This document shows, one piece after another, positions 13,260-25,800 of a stretch of 64,000 bases of DNA. The stretch spans positions 248,001 to 312,000 of the forward strand of contig JAMZAV010000098.1 of NCBI GenBank assembly GCA_024449915.1, in the 5' to 3' direction. The position numbers and the translations under genes are program-made. Source of the stretch: Sweltsa coloradensis. Its lineage: Eukaryota > Arthropoda > Insecta > Plecoptera > Chloroperlidae. The notes beneath the pieces were generated by a model. The model did not search any database. It had not been told where the DNA came from and saw only the letters and a program-made list of their open reading frames with translations. The stretch's first letter is position 1, and the number at the start of each line of letters is the position of its first letter.

Positions 13260-16200
13260 CGGTCAAGACTTCTGTTCCGCACCAGATCGGCCATGATGGC
13301 CAGTCATCGTGAACATCTTCATTGCCAAGGACACCACACCACACCACATCTCTCTCTCTCTCTCCATGGCTTTCTATTGGCACAACCCAATTACGATGCT
13401 GCGACCTTGATTTAGCCACTCTGTGACATGACGGTGCACTTGTTTACAACCTGCCACAGGTCTAGCTGCATGGTCAACGTCATCTCGTGATTCTAGGACG
13501 ACATGCGGAGGCGTCCACTCCACTCTCTACCCATTGGAGCATTGATTATGTGCTGATATTTCGCAGCAACATTGGGAACTAGGTTACAAAGCTTATAGCT
13601 TATTGTTGTAACTATGAAAAAAACTGCAATTTTTATAATGCGGTGCGGTTGAATTTGAATTTAATATATTTTTATGTTTACGGTTTGGTGTTTTTTAATG
13701 TCAAATGTTTATTCGTAGTCAACTTGAAAACACAAAACGAACAATTCCGTTCTCGATATTCCGATACACCGATAGGGGGATAGCGTATCGTATGTGAAAA
13801 TATGATGGTCAAGTTCATTGTGATTCCCTTAAAAAAATAAGCGAAATGCGAATCACTAACAACTTAGCATTGGGGTGGTGGCAGGGAGGTTGATAATAAT
13901 TATGTTCTGATTACACGATTATTTAAAAAATGTATACTATTATCTACTATTTCAGCTGCTGCTCTTTACTCTTTAGAGATGGAAAGTAGCTTCTTGCATT
14001 CACAATTGCGACACAAAGGTAGCATGTCTACAAAACATAATAGAGTGACTGTCACTGAAGTGTGGCCAAGTAACCAGCACTTCCAAACTAAAACAATGCT
14101 GCAATTACAACATTACAAGTGAAATTATTAGTACAACTCTCCGTATCAAACATTGTAACAACTGAACTTAGCACCAAATTATTTCAAGTAGGTATCATCT
14201 AATTCAGAAACACAGCTTCAACGGGGATGGCGAGGGCCTAGGGGAGGGAGATCCATGGTAATGTGTGATTGAGCCACAGAGATTCAAAGGTGTCAATCTC
14301 TATGATCGAGCATTCTTGGTACAATGAGATTTGCGCGTGACGTGACGGAAAGTTGATGACAGATAGAAACTACTACACGAACAACTTGATTGCAACTATA
14401 ATTGCCTGTTAACACTCATAAAACGTGTCATTAATGCTGTGATTATTGAATTAGAGACAACCAACCAACCGAGACGATCAAGCTATAATGATCGTGTTTC
14501 TGCACGAGCTGTGTATTGTGCACGCTCCATATACTCGCACCACACAATACGACAGATTCAGTCACAATTTCTTAGGATTTCTGTTCGCGAAAATAAAAAT
14601 GTATACATGTATCATACATGATTTCTAATGGTACTACACCACTATACCATTTGAAAACGAGATTTAATTTTCAGTTGGGTCATTTTTGCTTTTCAAATTC
14701 AGCCACAAGAAAAACAGAAGTATTGGAAATTTTCAAACAATTTTGCTGAATGTGTTTGAAAGAAAGACACACTTTTAAAAGATTTTATTATTCAAACATA
14801 TTATTTAAAATAACAGGCATGTCTTAAAAATTAAATTCAAACATACCGTTCAAAGAGTGTATTTATTCATTTTAAACGGACATTAATTAATAATGACCAG
14901 AGCTTAATATAAATAGCGTTATGTGGAATATGGGCACGAATAGTTGCCACAAAGTGTTACTTCCCCACCAAAAAACTAAGGTTTTTAAGTTCTGTTTTAT
15001 TTCATTTAACATAAGCCATAGTATAAAAATAAAAGTTTCTCTCTATAGTTTGTTTATACAAATTTTAATTCAGTTGATATTAATTCAAACTTGGTGATAT
15101 AATTTCAAAATAAAAATATGATAAAATTCACGCACAAGACTTTAAGGTGTCAAAATATACATGCTACAAAAAGCTACAAAATGACACTTGAAAATGATAT
15201 GCACACGTACCTTTACTAATGACAGGTAGATTACTTTTTATATCATTCATTAAAAAAGTATATCGTTAAAGGCACCATTTGTGCTGTTTGTGGTCATAGT
15301 CTCTTATCTATAACTTCACACGCTGTCAGGCATGGAACAGTAGGCCGACCACAGACCAAGGAAACAAATTACCATACGTTAGGCATAGGCATATTAAAGT
15401 GATTGAAATAACAGGTTTGAAAGTAGGCCTATTCGGCCGGTAGTCATATTGGTAGCCTCATTGACTAGGAGATGATAGATTGGCATGCACGATGAGGATG
15501 AATATTAGAGAGAAACCCCCTGGCTGTGACACGAATACAGTGGCGATACTCTCATGCAAGAGGTAGGAGGTTCGATCCACGGCACCGGCAATCCTGCATG
15601 ACAGGAGGGAATATCATATAGAATGTTATCAGAGGTTCTCCTCGGTCACTCGCAAGCAAATATCCGAGGCCTCCACTATAGGACTGTTGACCTACGGAAC
15701 ACCCAACATGTAAGTGCAACTTGCAAGTTAATGTATTATTTATAGGACAAGTGGTGTTAATCGACCAGTAAGAACGTACTACAAATGGGCTATTTGTAGC
15801 TAAAGATTGTTTGAGAGCAACTGATCGGTGGTTGCCATCTTACAAACCAACCTAAAATGAAAAGAAACTTGCATTTAGATTTCCCAATTAGTCAATTACC
15901 CACCAATTTTCAAGCCTTAACCCTGAAGACGCCGACGTCATCGACGCGCGAACACGGCCAACCAGAGACTGATATTTTTAATAGGAAACGCCGACCACTA
16001 TAGTTAGGCACGATTGACCGCGGGCGACGCCCCCCCCCCCCAAAAAAAAAAAAGAAAAAAAACATGCATTATCCCAAGTTATGCACCAGTAAGGAGACCC
16101 TCACCCTGCCTTCAAAGGATAAAACCTTGAAACTAAACCTTTCCACATCGCCCACCATCAATGGTACTTCTTCTGCAATATCATCTTGGTATTAACACCG

Positions 16201-16990
16201 TTTTACAGACAATGATCTGATAGTCGGCACAGGTTGAATGAAACGGAAGTCTGTTCCGAATTAGTCGTGCAAAGCCAAGATCAGATACAATGGTGGCAGC
16301 GTGTGAGAGGGAGATAAGATGCGCCTAGGAATAGGATGGATGAGTGGGCCGGAGAGGAAAGTCGTGAACATCTTTCACACTGTCAGGTTCTGCAGTTATC
16401 TGTTACACGTACATCCCAGAGTCATCATTCAACCAGGCACAACAGGAGAGACGAATGAATTATTTCGCGCATTCATTCTAACCCGTGATCACTATAAAGA
16501 GTGGATGATGAACACGCGATAACGCTCCGACGAAACATCACATAATAAACTATAAAATTGTTCCGAATTATAGCCTTGTTGATACTGGAGTCACCCGACA
16601 GGTGGATCGTGCCAACCATTAATCATCCAGCTTGGCCATTGTTTGCTCCTGACTCTAAATGTATTTCTTTTATTTGTCTCTCCATCTGGAATCACCCTTG
16701 GCCGACCACACTATTTGACTCCTTTAAGTTTCAAATATCTCCCTCTTTCTCTGCCCGTCCATGTGGGCAGTGTTATTATTGCCCAGCTATTCTCCATAAT
16801 AGACCATGTTTTGAATGTTTACGTTACACCCAACGAGTTATATTATTATTTATTATAGAACCTGGTTTATTGATAGATGTTAGTGAAATGGTGTAGAAGT
16901 TCATTTAATAACTACGTACATGTAATTACTTAAACAAAACATGGCGCTTGGGGGTGTAATTGGGTGGTCGAATAGGGCAAATGATACGTC
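13260..16990. other. No gene seen
   Basis: AT-rich DNA containing the family 2 SINE at 15.5 kb and a C/A homopolymer pair at 16,030-16,050. No coding signal. Confidence 0.55.
15540..15700 (+). mobile_element. SINE-like repeat, family 2, second copy
   Basis: It shares B box AGGTTCGATCC, ACCGGCAATCCTG and GGTTCTCCTCGGTCACTCG with the copy at 5.9 kb, at the same spacing apart from an inserted stretch of about 35 bp between the last two. Confidence 0.5.
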
Positions 16991-17340
16991 AACAATGAAC
17001 ACGTGTTCCCGGTTGTAGACCACACTCTCGGCTCGGCCGGCAGCAAGGCGAGGTGCCAAGTGCAAGTGAAGTCACGTCGTTCTTCAACCTACTGTTCCGC
17101 ATCCCAATGTCAAGATCAGAAATTTACTCTCGAGGAGATGCTAATAAGGCGGTGCTTTCACACGGACGACGGCGGCGGTGAAAGTCCTTGAGGGGGCTGT
17201 GGCCCACTTGCCGGCCACTGTTAGCGCACTAGCACGCTCGCCGGGCCGCGTCCGGTACTCGCGGGCGCGTGCTATGTGTTGTAGTGGTGAGAGAGATGAC
17301 CGTACACTCACGCTCGTGTATTGGCAGAGATGAGGGCATG
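16990..17340. promoter_or_regulatory. GC-rich, CpG-containing island; possible promoter/5' UTR exon
   Basis: This stretch, especially 17,160-17,280, is far richer in G, C and CpG than the AT-rich DNA on both sides, and has no convincing ORF. It lies 4 kb upstream of the first coding exon of the plus-strand membrane-protein gene, which needs a 5' UTR exon because an acceptor precedes its start codon. A promoter or untranslated exon here is inference. Inside the preceding bases there is no TE-like terminal repeat. Confidence 0.3.
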
Positions 17341-17470
17341 GAGTGAGTTGACAAAACATCAATCGTGGTACATTCTAATTAGATGCACATACAAGGTCAA
17401 TGATGTATCATGTAGCCGTACAGAGAAACATATATTTACAAACAAACAAAATATACTAACAAATCGAATC

Positions 17471-17517
17471 CATCAATCCATCCATCCATCCATCCATCCA
17501 TCCATCCATCCATCCAT
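17471..17517 (+). repeat. (CCAT)n microsatellite
   Basis: About eleven CCAT units, ending in CATGATT. Confidence 0.95.
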
Positions 17518-17519
17518 GA

Positions 17520-20500
17520 TTACCTTATCAATGCACGAAGTGACATCACTCAATTGTTTAGTACGATTGCTAGGCTCCATAGTATTTTGCCATTGAACAT
17601 CTGCTCAATCAACCAATCAACACTGATGATCGAGATGTTAAAAACAATACATTTCCAGTGGTTGTTTATCAATAGTGAGTGATGGGTAGATGTAGCGCAA
17701 AACATAAATTTAAACATAACAAACATAAAACTTAAAATCTGGATCATGTTATTAAATAATAAGTTGGGATTGGTTTTCAAAAAGACTTAGAATAATTATT
17801 CTACTGAAAACCTTGTAATCACATGGAAACGGGTACACACAAACCGAAAGTTCGAGAATTTCCTGTTTCCCACCATATTTCTTCAATTCAAATAATACAA
17901 CCCAAGTGAACCAACTTAAAAACAAAAAATAACTTCTTTCTACGTAAATCTAATTACTCATACACATTGTGTATAATACAAGAATATAATAAAATACACA
18001 TCGTCTCTAAGGTTATTGTGTTGAAAACATTAACTTATACCATTCATTTTCGACCACCGAGAAATATAATTCAACAATCAAAATTCATAAAAACAACTGC
18101 GCGAAGGCCGATTACGACAACGCTGTGTATAAGTACGCGTGAGAAAGATGTCTCAATGCATCTCGATGTCTGTATCAAAGGACTCGCTACTGAATCATTG
18201 TAATTGCATTACAATGCGCGGATTTTAATAATGAAACGAACATTCTCTATTGTTCTTTTGGGAATTGGGTGGGTGCTGGCCTGGGTGCTCAGCTCACAGC
18301 TCCCACGTCGGCTGGGCTGGCTCCCGCCAAGGATAATGCTAAGACGATGGGTGTAATTGCTCCGTGCTCGCCAACATAATATCATTATTATTATGTAAGC
18401 GTCTCGTTTACAATCTAGTGCTTGTGAGCTGCAATTAAGACCTATTAAGACGCTCTGGATTTAATGTGGCACAACTCACAGGCAGAGGCTAATATCACAC
18501 TCGTAAATTTATGAGTTGACTATTTTTTGGTTCAGAGTTTTTGGTGCAGATAAATTTTGTTTTTAACGCTTTGAGGCTAAATCGTAGTTAAAGGGGAACG
18601 TAAGAAACGGAAAACATATGATTAATTGACGAAAATAATAGAATTGATCAGTTATATGATTAATTGACGAAAATAATAGAATTGATCAGTTATACCATCT
18701 GCACAGCTTGTGAGCAAAATACGCCTAGTGCTTACAATTATCATTGAGTATAAAAAAGGTGCTATACTCAAAGCTATTTTTAGCAGGCATATTCAGGATG
18801 AAAATAAGTGTAAGCAAAAGCGATTAAATGTGAATTGTTGAACTGGTATCTTGCAGTGATAATAAAAAAATTCCTGATGAGTATTCAAACGCATGGTATA
18901 TGTGGGGAAGATAATTGACCCCGCTGTTTATGGTGTGCCCCAAAATTTGGAAGTGAACATTTAAAAAAAAATGTTTTAGAGGTGTAAATTTGTTTTATGA
19001 TAATAGTCTGCAACTGTATAAAATATTGCAATAGCTATTTCGATAGTTGAGAAGGCAGGACGCAAGAAGCGATATTTGCCGTGTGCCCACTTAGAAAACA
19101 TTGTAAAACGTAGTTTCGATGTTTTGATAAGGCCCGGTTTCAATTCCATGCACCATATATTTACTTTATTGCGCGAGAAAATTGAAACCCCGGCTTGACC
19201 AGCCTAAGTTATAGAATTGCTTGACCAATACGAGTTTCAGGTGACGCTTTCATAGAGTAACCGGTATAGCGCAATAAGCCCATTTCTGACAGATAACCAC
19301 AATGTGGTCAATTTGTCTACGTAACCATACATTCAAAGTAACATTTTGATTGTACCAGCACCTATGTACGTAACTTGTAACTAGCTTTCCTAAATTGTTC
19401 TCTCAGAAAACAAACTCCAAACCTGCAATTCTGTGTGCTCTAATTGCTACTGTCAGCTAACCAGGACATTTTGAAACTTGTTCACCATTCAAAATAAAAT
19501 TGGTGTCAAACTACAGACGTTAGTGGCTTCAATGACAACACATCACACAACAAAATGTTTTACATATCCACAACAAGAATTGAGGGCGCATGAAAATATG
19601 ATGAAACTTATCATTACGTGCACCCGAAGATGGGGGGGGGGGGGGATTATACCGAAAGTAAAGAAGAATGAAAATGAAAAATATAACGAAATACCTACTT
19701 GACAAGTTTCGATGAAAACTGACGAATTACGATGATAGGACTAACCTAAGTAGTTAATTATCATGTCAGATTTCAATCAAATACAAAAAATAATACATCG
19801 TATAAAGTCTAGCTCCAATTAACTCCTCTTTCTTTTTCGATCACGTTTTAATATTGACAAAAAACAAAATTTTCTCACACTTTATAAACAGAACTTGTTT
19901 CAAGCAGTATATTATATTATCATAAATGGTTTTAGTTTCTAATGTTATTAGAAAGGGTTCGGTCGTTTGTTGTATAATTTTTACACACACAGGAAAGCAA
20001 ACTGCAAATTTCATCAGAATGACATCCCCTCCATGCAGTTCATAGTTACAAGAAACACAAATTAATACATATAATTCCTCAATCGTTACTTTACATTACG
20101 TAACCTTGTCAGATATTACCAGTAAGCTGGTCATTACCGTGCTTCAGCGAGCTTGTTAAGCTAGTTACGAGCTCAGAACCAACAGAACGTGATTCCACTT
20201 GCAGGCACGAGCGTAATTATATTTATATATCTCTATTAGAAGTACACGATTCTAAACAGCAAACTATAAATAGACTCATTCATAACATACCTAACTGTTT
20301 AATGCACGAAGTACGAATAAAATATCAAAGATGGACATAATTCTCAAGCAGGCCTTTGTAACTTCATTATAGGAATTCAACAGCTCTGGTAATACTAAAA
20401 AAAGTTAAGTACAATTTGGAACACAATTTATACCAATGGTAGAACTCGATATCCGTTTTAAAATATGTCGAGAATGTATGCATATTGGCTGATTGCTAAG

Positions 20501-20720
20501 GTTATGAAACAACCAAATTTTCTGAACCGTCGTGATGATTGGTGAAAGAAAGATTTGTACTTTTTTGTAAATAAAAAATACATCATTTTCTCCTCAATTC
20601 TATACACGTTAGGTTATATAGGGCCCGGTCGATACTCGACAGAGGTGGATTTTGTAATTTTTTATTAATATTCATATCAATTATAACTAAGGGAGTGTTT
20701 CCCGTTCAATTAAATCGAGG
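17520..20720. other. No gene seen; likely first intron or upstream region
   Basis: Only the 38-bp duplication and a G-run (19,632) stand out. If a 5' UTR exon lies upstream, this is intron. Confidence 0.45.
18617..18692 (+). repeat. 38-bp exact tandem duplication
   Basis: Two identical adjacent copies of a 38-bp unit beginning TATGATTAATTGACG; no coding content. Confidence 0.95.
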
Positions 20721-21358
20721 AACATTGTGTTAGTTTTAGCAATGACGTCGCTTACTAACTAAGTCCCTTGTTCCAGATATGTGCGATGCGGAACATTGTG
20801 TTAGTTTTAGCAATGACGTCGCTTACTAACTAAATCCCTTGTTCCAGATATGTGCGATGCGGTACATTGTGTTAGTTTTAGCAATGACGTCGCTTATAAC
20901 TAAATCCCTTGTTCCAGATATGTGCGATGCGGAACATTGTGTTAGTTTTAGCAATGACGTCGCTTACTAACTAAATCCCTTGTTCCAGATATGTGCGATG
21001 CGGAACATTGTGTTAGTTTTAGCAATGACGTCGCTTACTAAACTAAATCCCTTGTTCCAGATATGTGCGATGCGGAACATTGTGTTAGTTTTAGCAATGA
21101 CGTCGCTTACTAACTAAATCCCTTGTTCCAGATATGTGCGATGCGGAACATTGTGTTAGTTTTAGCAATGACGTCGCTTACTAACTAAATCCCTTGTTCC
21201 AGATATGTGCGATGCGGAACATTGTGTTAGTTCTAGCAATGACGTCGCTTATAACTAAATCCCTGGTTCCAGATATGTGCGATGCGGAACATTGTGTTAG
21301 TTCTAGCAATGACGTCGCTTACTAACTAAATCCCTTGTTCCAGATATGTGCGATGCGG
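20721..21358 (+). repeat. Nine tandem 71-bp units, each with a splice acceptor and ATG
   Basis: Nine near-identical units start at 20,721, 20,792, 20,863, 20,933, 21,004, 21,076, 21,147, 21,218 and 21,288; six are 71 bp, two are 70 and one is 72. Each contains TGACGTCG (CRE-like), TACTAAC (perfect branch-point consensus; damaged to TATAAC in the two 70-bp copies and altered to TACTAAAC in the 72-bp copy), a pyrimidine tract ending TTCCAG, and ATATGTGCGATGCGG. The last unit runs straight into the signal-peptide exon, supplying its start codon. Copies 8 and 9 share GTTAGTTCTA with the exon, while copies 1-7 have GTTAGTTTTA, so the array appears to have arisen by tandem duplication of the end of the intron plus the first bases of the exon. 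Confidence 0.95.
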
Positions 21359-21448
21359 TGTGCGCGAGTGTTAGTTCTACTGCTGCTCATCAACATCTGT
21401 TGGGCGGAACAAGTCGCCGATGCAGAAGAACTACCTCAACAAGTGGGG
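21353..21448 (+). CDS. Exon 1 (signal peptide) of a type I membrane protein
   Basis: The exon encodes 32 residues starting MRCARVLVLLLLINICWA, a textbook signal peptide: Arg near the N-terminus, a Leu/Val/Ile core, and a small residue before likely cleavage near residue 18. It ends in phase 0 at GTGGGG followed by the donor GTAAGT. Directly upstream, within the last copy of a 71-bp tandem repeat, are a TACTAAC branch point and a 3' splice site (TTGTTCCAG), so this is probably the second transcribed exon, with a 5' UTR exon further left. An earlier ATG seven bases upstream is out of frame and opens an ORF without a signal peptide. Linkage to the exons at 30,647 and 40,475 is inferred from matching phases, strand and protein type; no transcript evidence is available. 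Confidence 0.75.
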
Positions 21449-22338
21449 GTAAGTTAGACAAGACGAAGAAAAAACAGTTTAATACAAACGTCTAAAGTGG
21501 TGATTATAGCTCAACTGGCAAGATCGCCAATAGTCTGGGCTAACTTTATGATAATCTCCTGCAGGGACTTCGAACTTAAAACAATAACAATTCAAAACAC
21601 CCTCGACAACAACAAAACAACATTGATAACTACAATAACAAAGAAATTAATAACTAGGATAATTAGAAAAAATAATCGAGGGAGAGTGAAACAATTTACA
21701 TAATTGCCTATAAAAAGTCTTAATTCGTACACAATTACAAATTAGCAATTTAAATTCGAATCAATTGTGACTTTCTCTTTCAACACCCGAGAAAGGTGCA
21801 CGTACACCCCGTGATCAATCCCCTGGATGTACGCTTGAACGCAATAATCCCATGTCGCGCGACACGATTCCCACGCAGAAACCACCACGTGGGACCTGGG
21901 CTAGTGTCATTCCCCAATGTGTAACACTGTTATATAACGCAGAGAACAATACTCGCGCACGTAGTCATTATTAATAACTAGATCGCGCAAGCCTCGTCTT
22001 GCTAAACACTGTGTATCGGATCTACTCTACTCTGTCATTATGTTGGTACAGAGGGCCGTGTGATAACACACTGGGCAGACACTATACACAAATGTGTAAG
22101 CCTCGTTTTCATGAACATTGTGTTTAAGAGGAATGAGGTAGGTGCGAGAATAGATTCACGTAGACGCGATCAGTCTACATTGAGTTCGATGGTGATCTGA
22201 TAACTGAGTACCTAACTGACCTCCAAGCACAGCCACTGAAGTAAAACTTAGACCCGAAGTTCTATTTACTAAAGCAGTCGAGTCGTTTGCGTTATTAAAT
22301 ATTAACATGATGCATGGACCCTGTAACAACTATAAATT

Positions 22339-22449
22339 CATAAACACAAACACACGAACAAAACCATGGTCAGAAATAAAAAACACTTACCAAAAGAGAA
22401 ACTTTTGGTGGTTTTTGGTTTTGGTATTGTTCGTGTGTTTGTGTTTATG
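22339..22449. repeat. Perfect 23-bp inverted repeat (hairpin)
   Basis: Arms at 22,339-22,361 and 22,427-22,449 are exact reverse complements (CATAAACACAAACACACGAA at the outer end). The 65-bp loop contains a smaller hairpin, CCAAAAG/CTTTTGG. It could be a foldback element or a transcribed hairpin. Confidence 0.9.
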
Positions 22450-22685
22450 TATATCCTCCCGGTCTAAAAGTCTTGGTTTTTAATTAACTATAAGTTATCT
22501 TATCTCACTATCAAGCAATTAAAAATAAAATTCTCACCTTTTCATCCACTAAAAGTTCACATTTAACTTTCTTATACGAAATCACGGGGTTGAGGTACAA
22601 AACGTCTGTGATGGCCCAACAACTCTTGTGCATCGACCTTGGTATTTGCTAGTCCTCCTAATACGTTGCATAATTTGATGAAGTC

Positions 22686-22831
22686 GGGTAAATCCGAACA
22701 ATCAACAGCCACATATTGGGTAACAAGATAATTGAAAAGAGTATTGTTAAAACAAAGAAGGGTAAATACGAACAATCAACAGACACATATTGGGAAACAC
22801 GATGATTGCAAAGAGAATTGTTAAAGCAAAG
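22686..22831 (+). repeat. 74-bp diverged tandem duplication
   Basis: Two copies beginning GGGTAAAT and sharing CGAACAATCAACAG and CACATATTGGG, with roughly 12% differences. Confidence 0.85.
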
Positions 22832-25800
22832 GTGTTCCCAATTAATTAAATTATGTATGTTCCGATGGTGTATACAATTCTAGCAACATTGCGTCTGGAA
22901 CCGACTTATAACTGCAAGGTCAGGCGATGATCCGATAAACAATCAAACGACATATCAAAATAAAAACCCATTCACCATTTTCCCTACGATCTCGTAGACA
23001 ATCTACACGACAATGACAACCAAGCTTCACAAACCTCGCTAAATCAGTTCATATACGCACCATATTATCATCACGCATGATATCTTAATGTATTCATCTT
23101 GTCACACCCCTTTAAACTTTCAAAATCATTCCCATCTTGAACACTTCTCCACGGTCTACATTTCGCTTTAAACGATCCACAAGTTAAATTCGTTATGTGT
23201 GTATTTAAATAGAATGTGTGTGGTTTGGAGTTTAGCCTGTGGGCACGTTGCTTTCGAGGTAACATGGTCCAATAGGTTTATGAAAGAATCGTTTAGAGAC
23301 AGACTCACTCACTACACCAGGGAAAGTGGCGGATGCGTCTTGTGATGTTGGGGCTTAAGAGGCAACTTCCGGCTGTGAATACCAACAAAACATCGCTTAT
23401 TGCCAGGGTAATTAATTACCAAACCCAAGTAAATTATTGCGGCAGGAGTGGTTTCTTGCTAATCTGTAAGAGAAGGTTAACCTGATGGACCTAGGAGAAT
23501 GAATTCTTAGTCCCTCCGCATTGCTCATTAATTAAACCAACAAATAAGAAAGTCGATTACAGCAAATTAGATTTTATAACATTTCAAACGTTAAGTTGCT
23601 ATGGTAAAAACTAAAAACAAGGTATTTCCAAAAATAACTGTATCAACTGGACATCTTGAGAAATGCCTGATTTTCACATTTAGTAGTTTTAGATAAAAGG
23701 TAGGCAAACGAGTGTAGCGGATAACATTACGTACAATGAACGCGGAAAGTAACAACCGGTCACCACAAATGTTAGTATTCAGAAAAGGTTACATACAAGA
23801 AAGTCGTACGACAGTGCAGATGTCTGGAAAGTCACAAAACTGACACAACAAAACATATTTTGCATTGATAACACAGTTTGTAAAAACCAGTGATGCTGAC
23901 GCTGATGCACCACAAAGTGTTGGCATTCTGGGATTTAGGTCCCACATCGTAAGTAACGGAACGGATAATTATAAAATACAAAAACGTCAACGTGCGTTAT
24001 TTATCATTGCAATAAGGTGTTATACAACTGATTACACTTCTTTTACTGGAACTAGACTTGCCAAACGTTTATTCCCAGAGCTTATCCCAAACTCAACCAC
24101 ATCACACTTAGCATCAACTTCACGCCGTCTCATTATATTTTAACTGTAGCTTTACTTTATCACGTGTTATGATCTAATCCGCCTGTCTAGAACATGTGAC
24201 CCAGGACAATGCAGTTGTCATCATCGCTCGCCTGCGACTATGCAGTTACCGCACAAGACAGTCGAGCATGCACGCTGCAGTGTTGCCCAACCGGGCGGTA
24301 AATGTTTGTTTACATTGCGCACAACGAGTAATAATTACACCAGTGCACGGTTCTGAAAGTGAACACACGATGCACGCCTCCTTGTGTGCGCGTGAGAGTC
24401 GAACCCTGAACCCATGCAACATATGGGAACACTGGATGTTTGTTTCATGAAGGATAACATAACATGTGTCGTTGTTGACCAGCACACGTAACTGTTACAT
24501 GTGGATGATTGCAGGGTTTGCCAAATTACATAAGGGATTGGAGACACAAAAGTATTCATTCAAAACATTTATTAACGAATGTATCATATTTTATATTTAT
24601 TATTATTTATTGTGTATTTGTATTAATTTGAAAATTCTGTGAAAGGTAACTTTTCAAGCATTAGGCCTTCAGTTTAAAAGTAAATAAGCATTTACTTATT
24701 GTGACCAACAAACCTACTGTTGTATGAGGCTTCGATCCCGCAGGACATATCCCATAGCAGAATAACGAGAAAAAGCTTAAATTATTATCAGAGTTTGCCG
24801 AGTGGGTTGCAAAGCGTATCCTATCGTGTCAAATACTTAGGATCAGTTGCTAGCTAAATAACAGCCATAGTCATCAAACAGTTACCAATCTAAATATATT
24901 TTTATTCAGATGAGATTATGAGATATATTCACATGTGCAATCGAATTCATACGGAATACAGTACTACCAAATGTAACATCGAATTTTTCTAGATCGTGTT
25001 ACGATACTTTTATGTAATGCCAACAAAGTAAATTCAACATATTATTTTGCCTTACACGTATATACTAGAGATTGAGAATATTCTTCGTGCTTGATATATA
25101 TATATATACAAATAAAACACAGACAAATTGACTGTTCACGAAGTAATTTCATAGAGTGACATGTCTGCAACAATGCAAGTAAACCTATCCCTTTCACCCT
25201 ACCTACCCGTTTAGCAACATACCTACGCAAGAAAACCGACTGGACACGGGACAACAATCTCCTCAAATTAATTACTACATTATTTAATTGAATCATCAAA
25301 CAAGTCACGGAAACTAATTCAATCACAAACCCTTGCATAACAACCTTTCAATATTCAGTTTTAAGACTTTCCATTGCATATTATACAGCATCCGATTTGG
25401 TGGTCCTGTTAGCTTGATTATACGATGAAAATGAAAGTATATCGGTGATTTGTATTACGTCAGAGACTAATAAATGATACACTTAACCGACCCCAGTGAG
25501 GCTAGTCATGACTGGTCAGTATGACAGCACGTACGAGTGCATGATGTGAGGTGGGTGTTTGTAGACCAGGAAATAGATAGTATCACCGTTGTAAATGCGT
25601 TGCGGGCGGGGGCCATAAAACCACGGGCGTGCGTGTGAGTGTGATTCCAATGCAGATATGATAATACGCAACTCAGACGTGGTCAGCATGCCACCGCAGA
25701 GGAAAGCACATTGTATGTAATGTATCATGTGTCACACTCGGACTTTCTAAATCCGGTGCAGAAACAATCGATTGAATTGATTCGAACGAGAGGAGAGATT

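Noticed and set aside
24735..24750. Minus-strand LWDM coding string, considered as a distant SETD3 exon
   Set aside because: Only four residues agree, the next (Ser-Cys) do not fit CNH, and the site lies 22 kb away.
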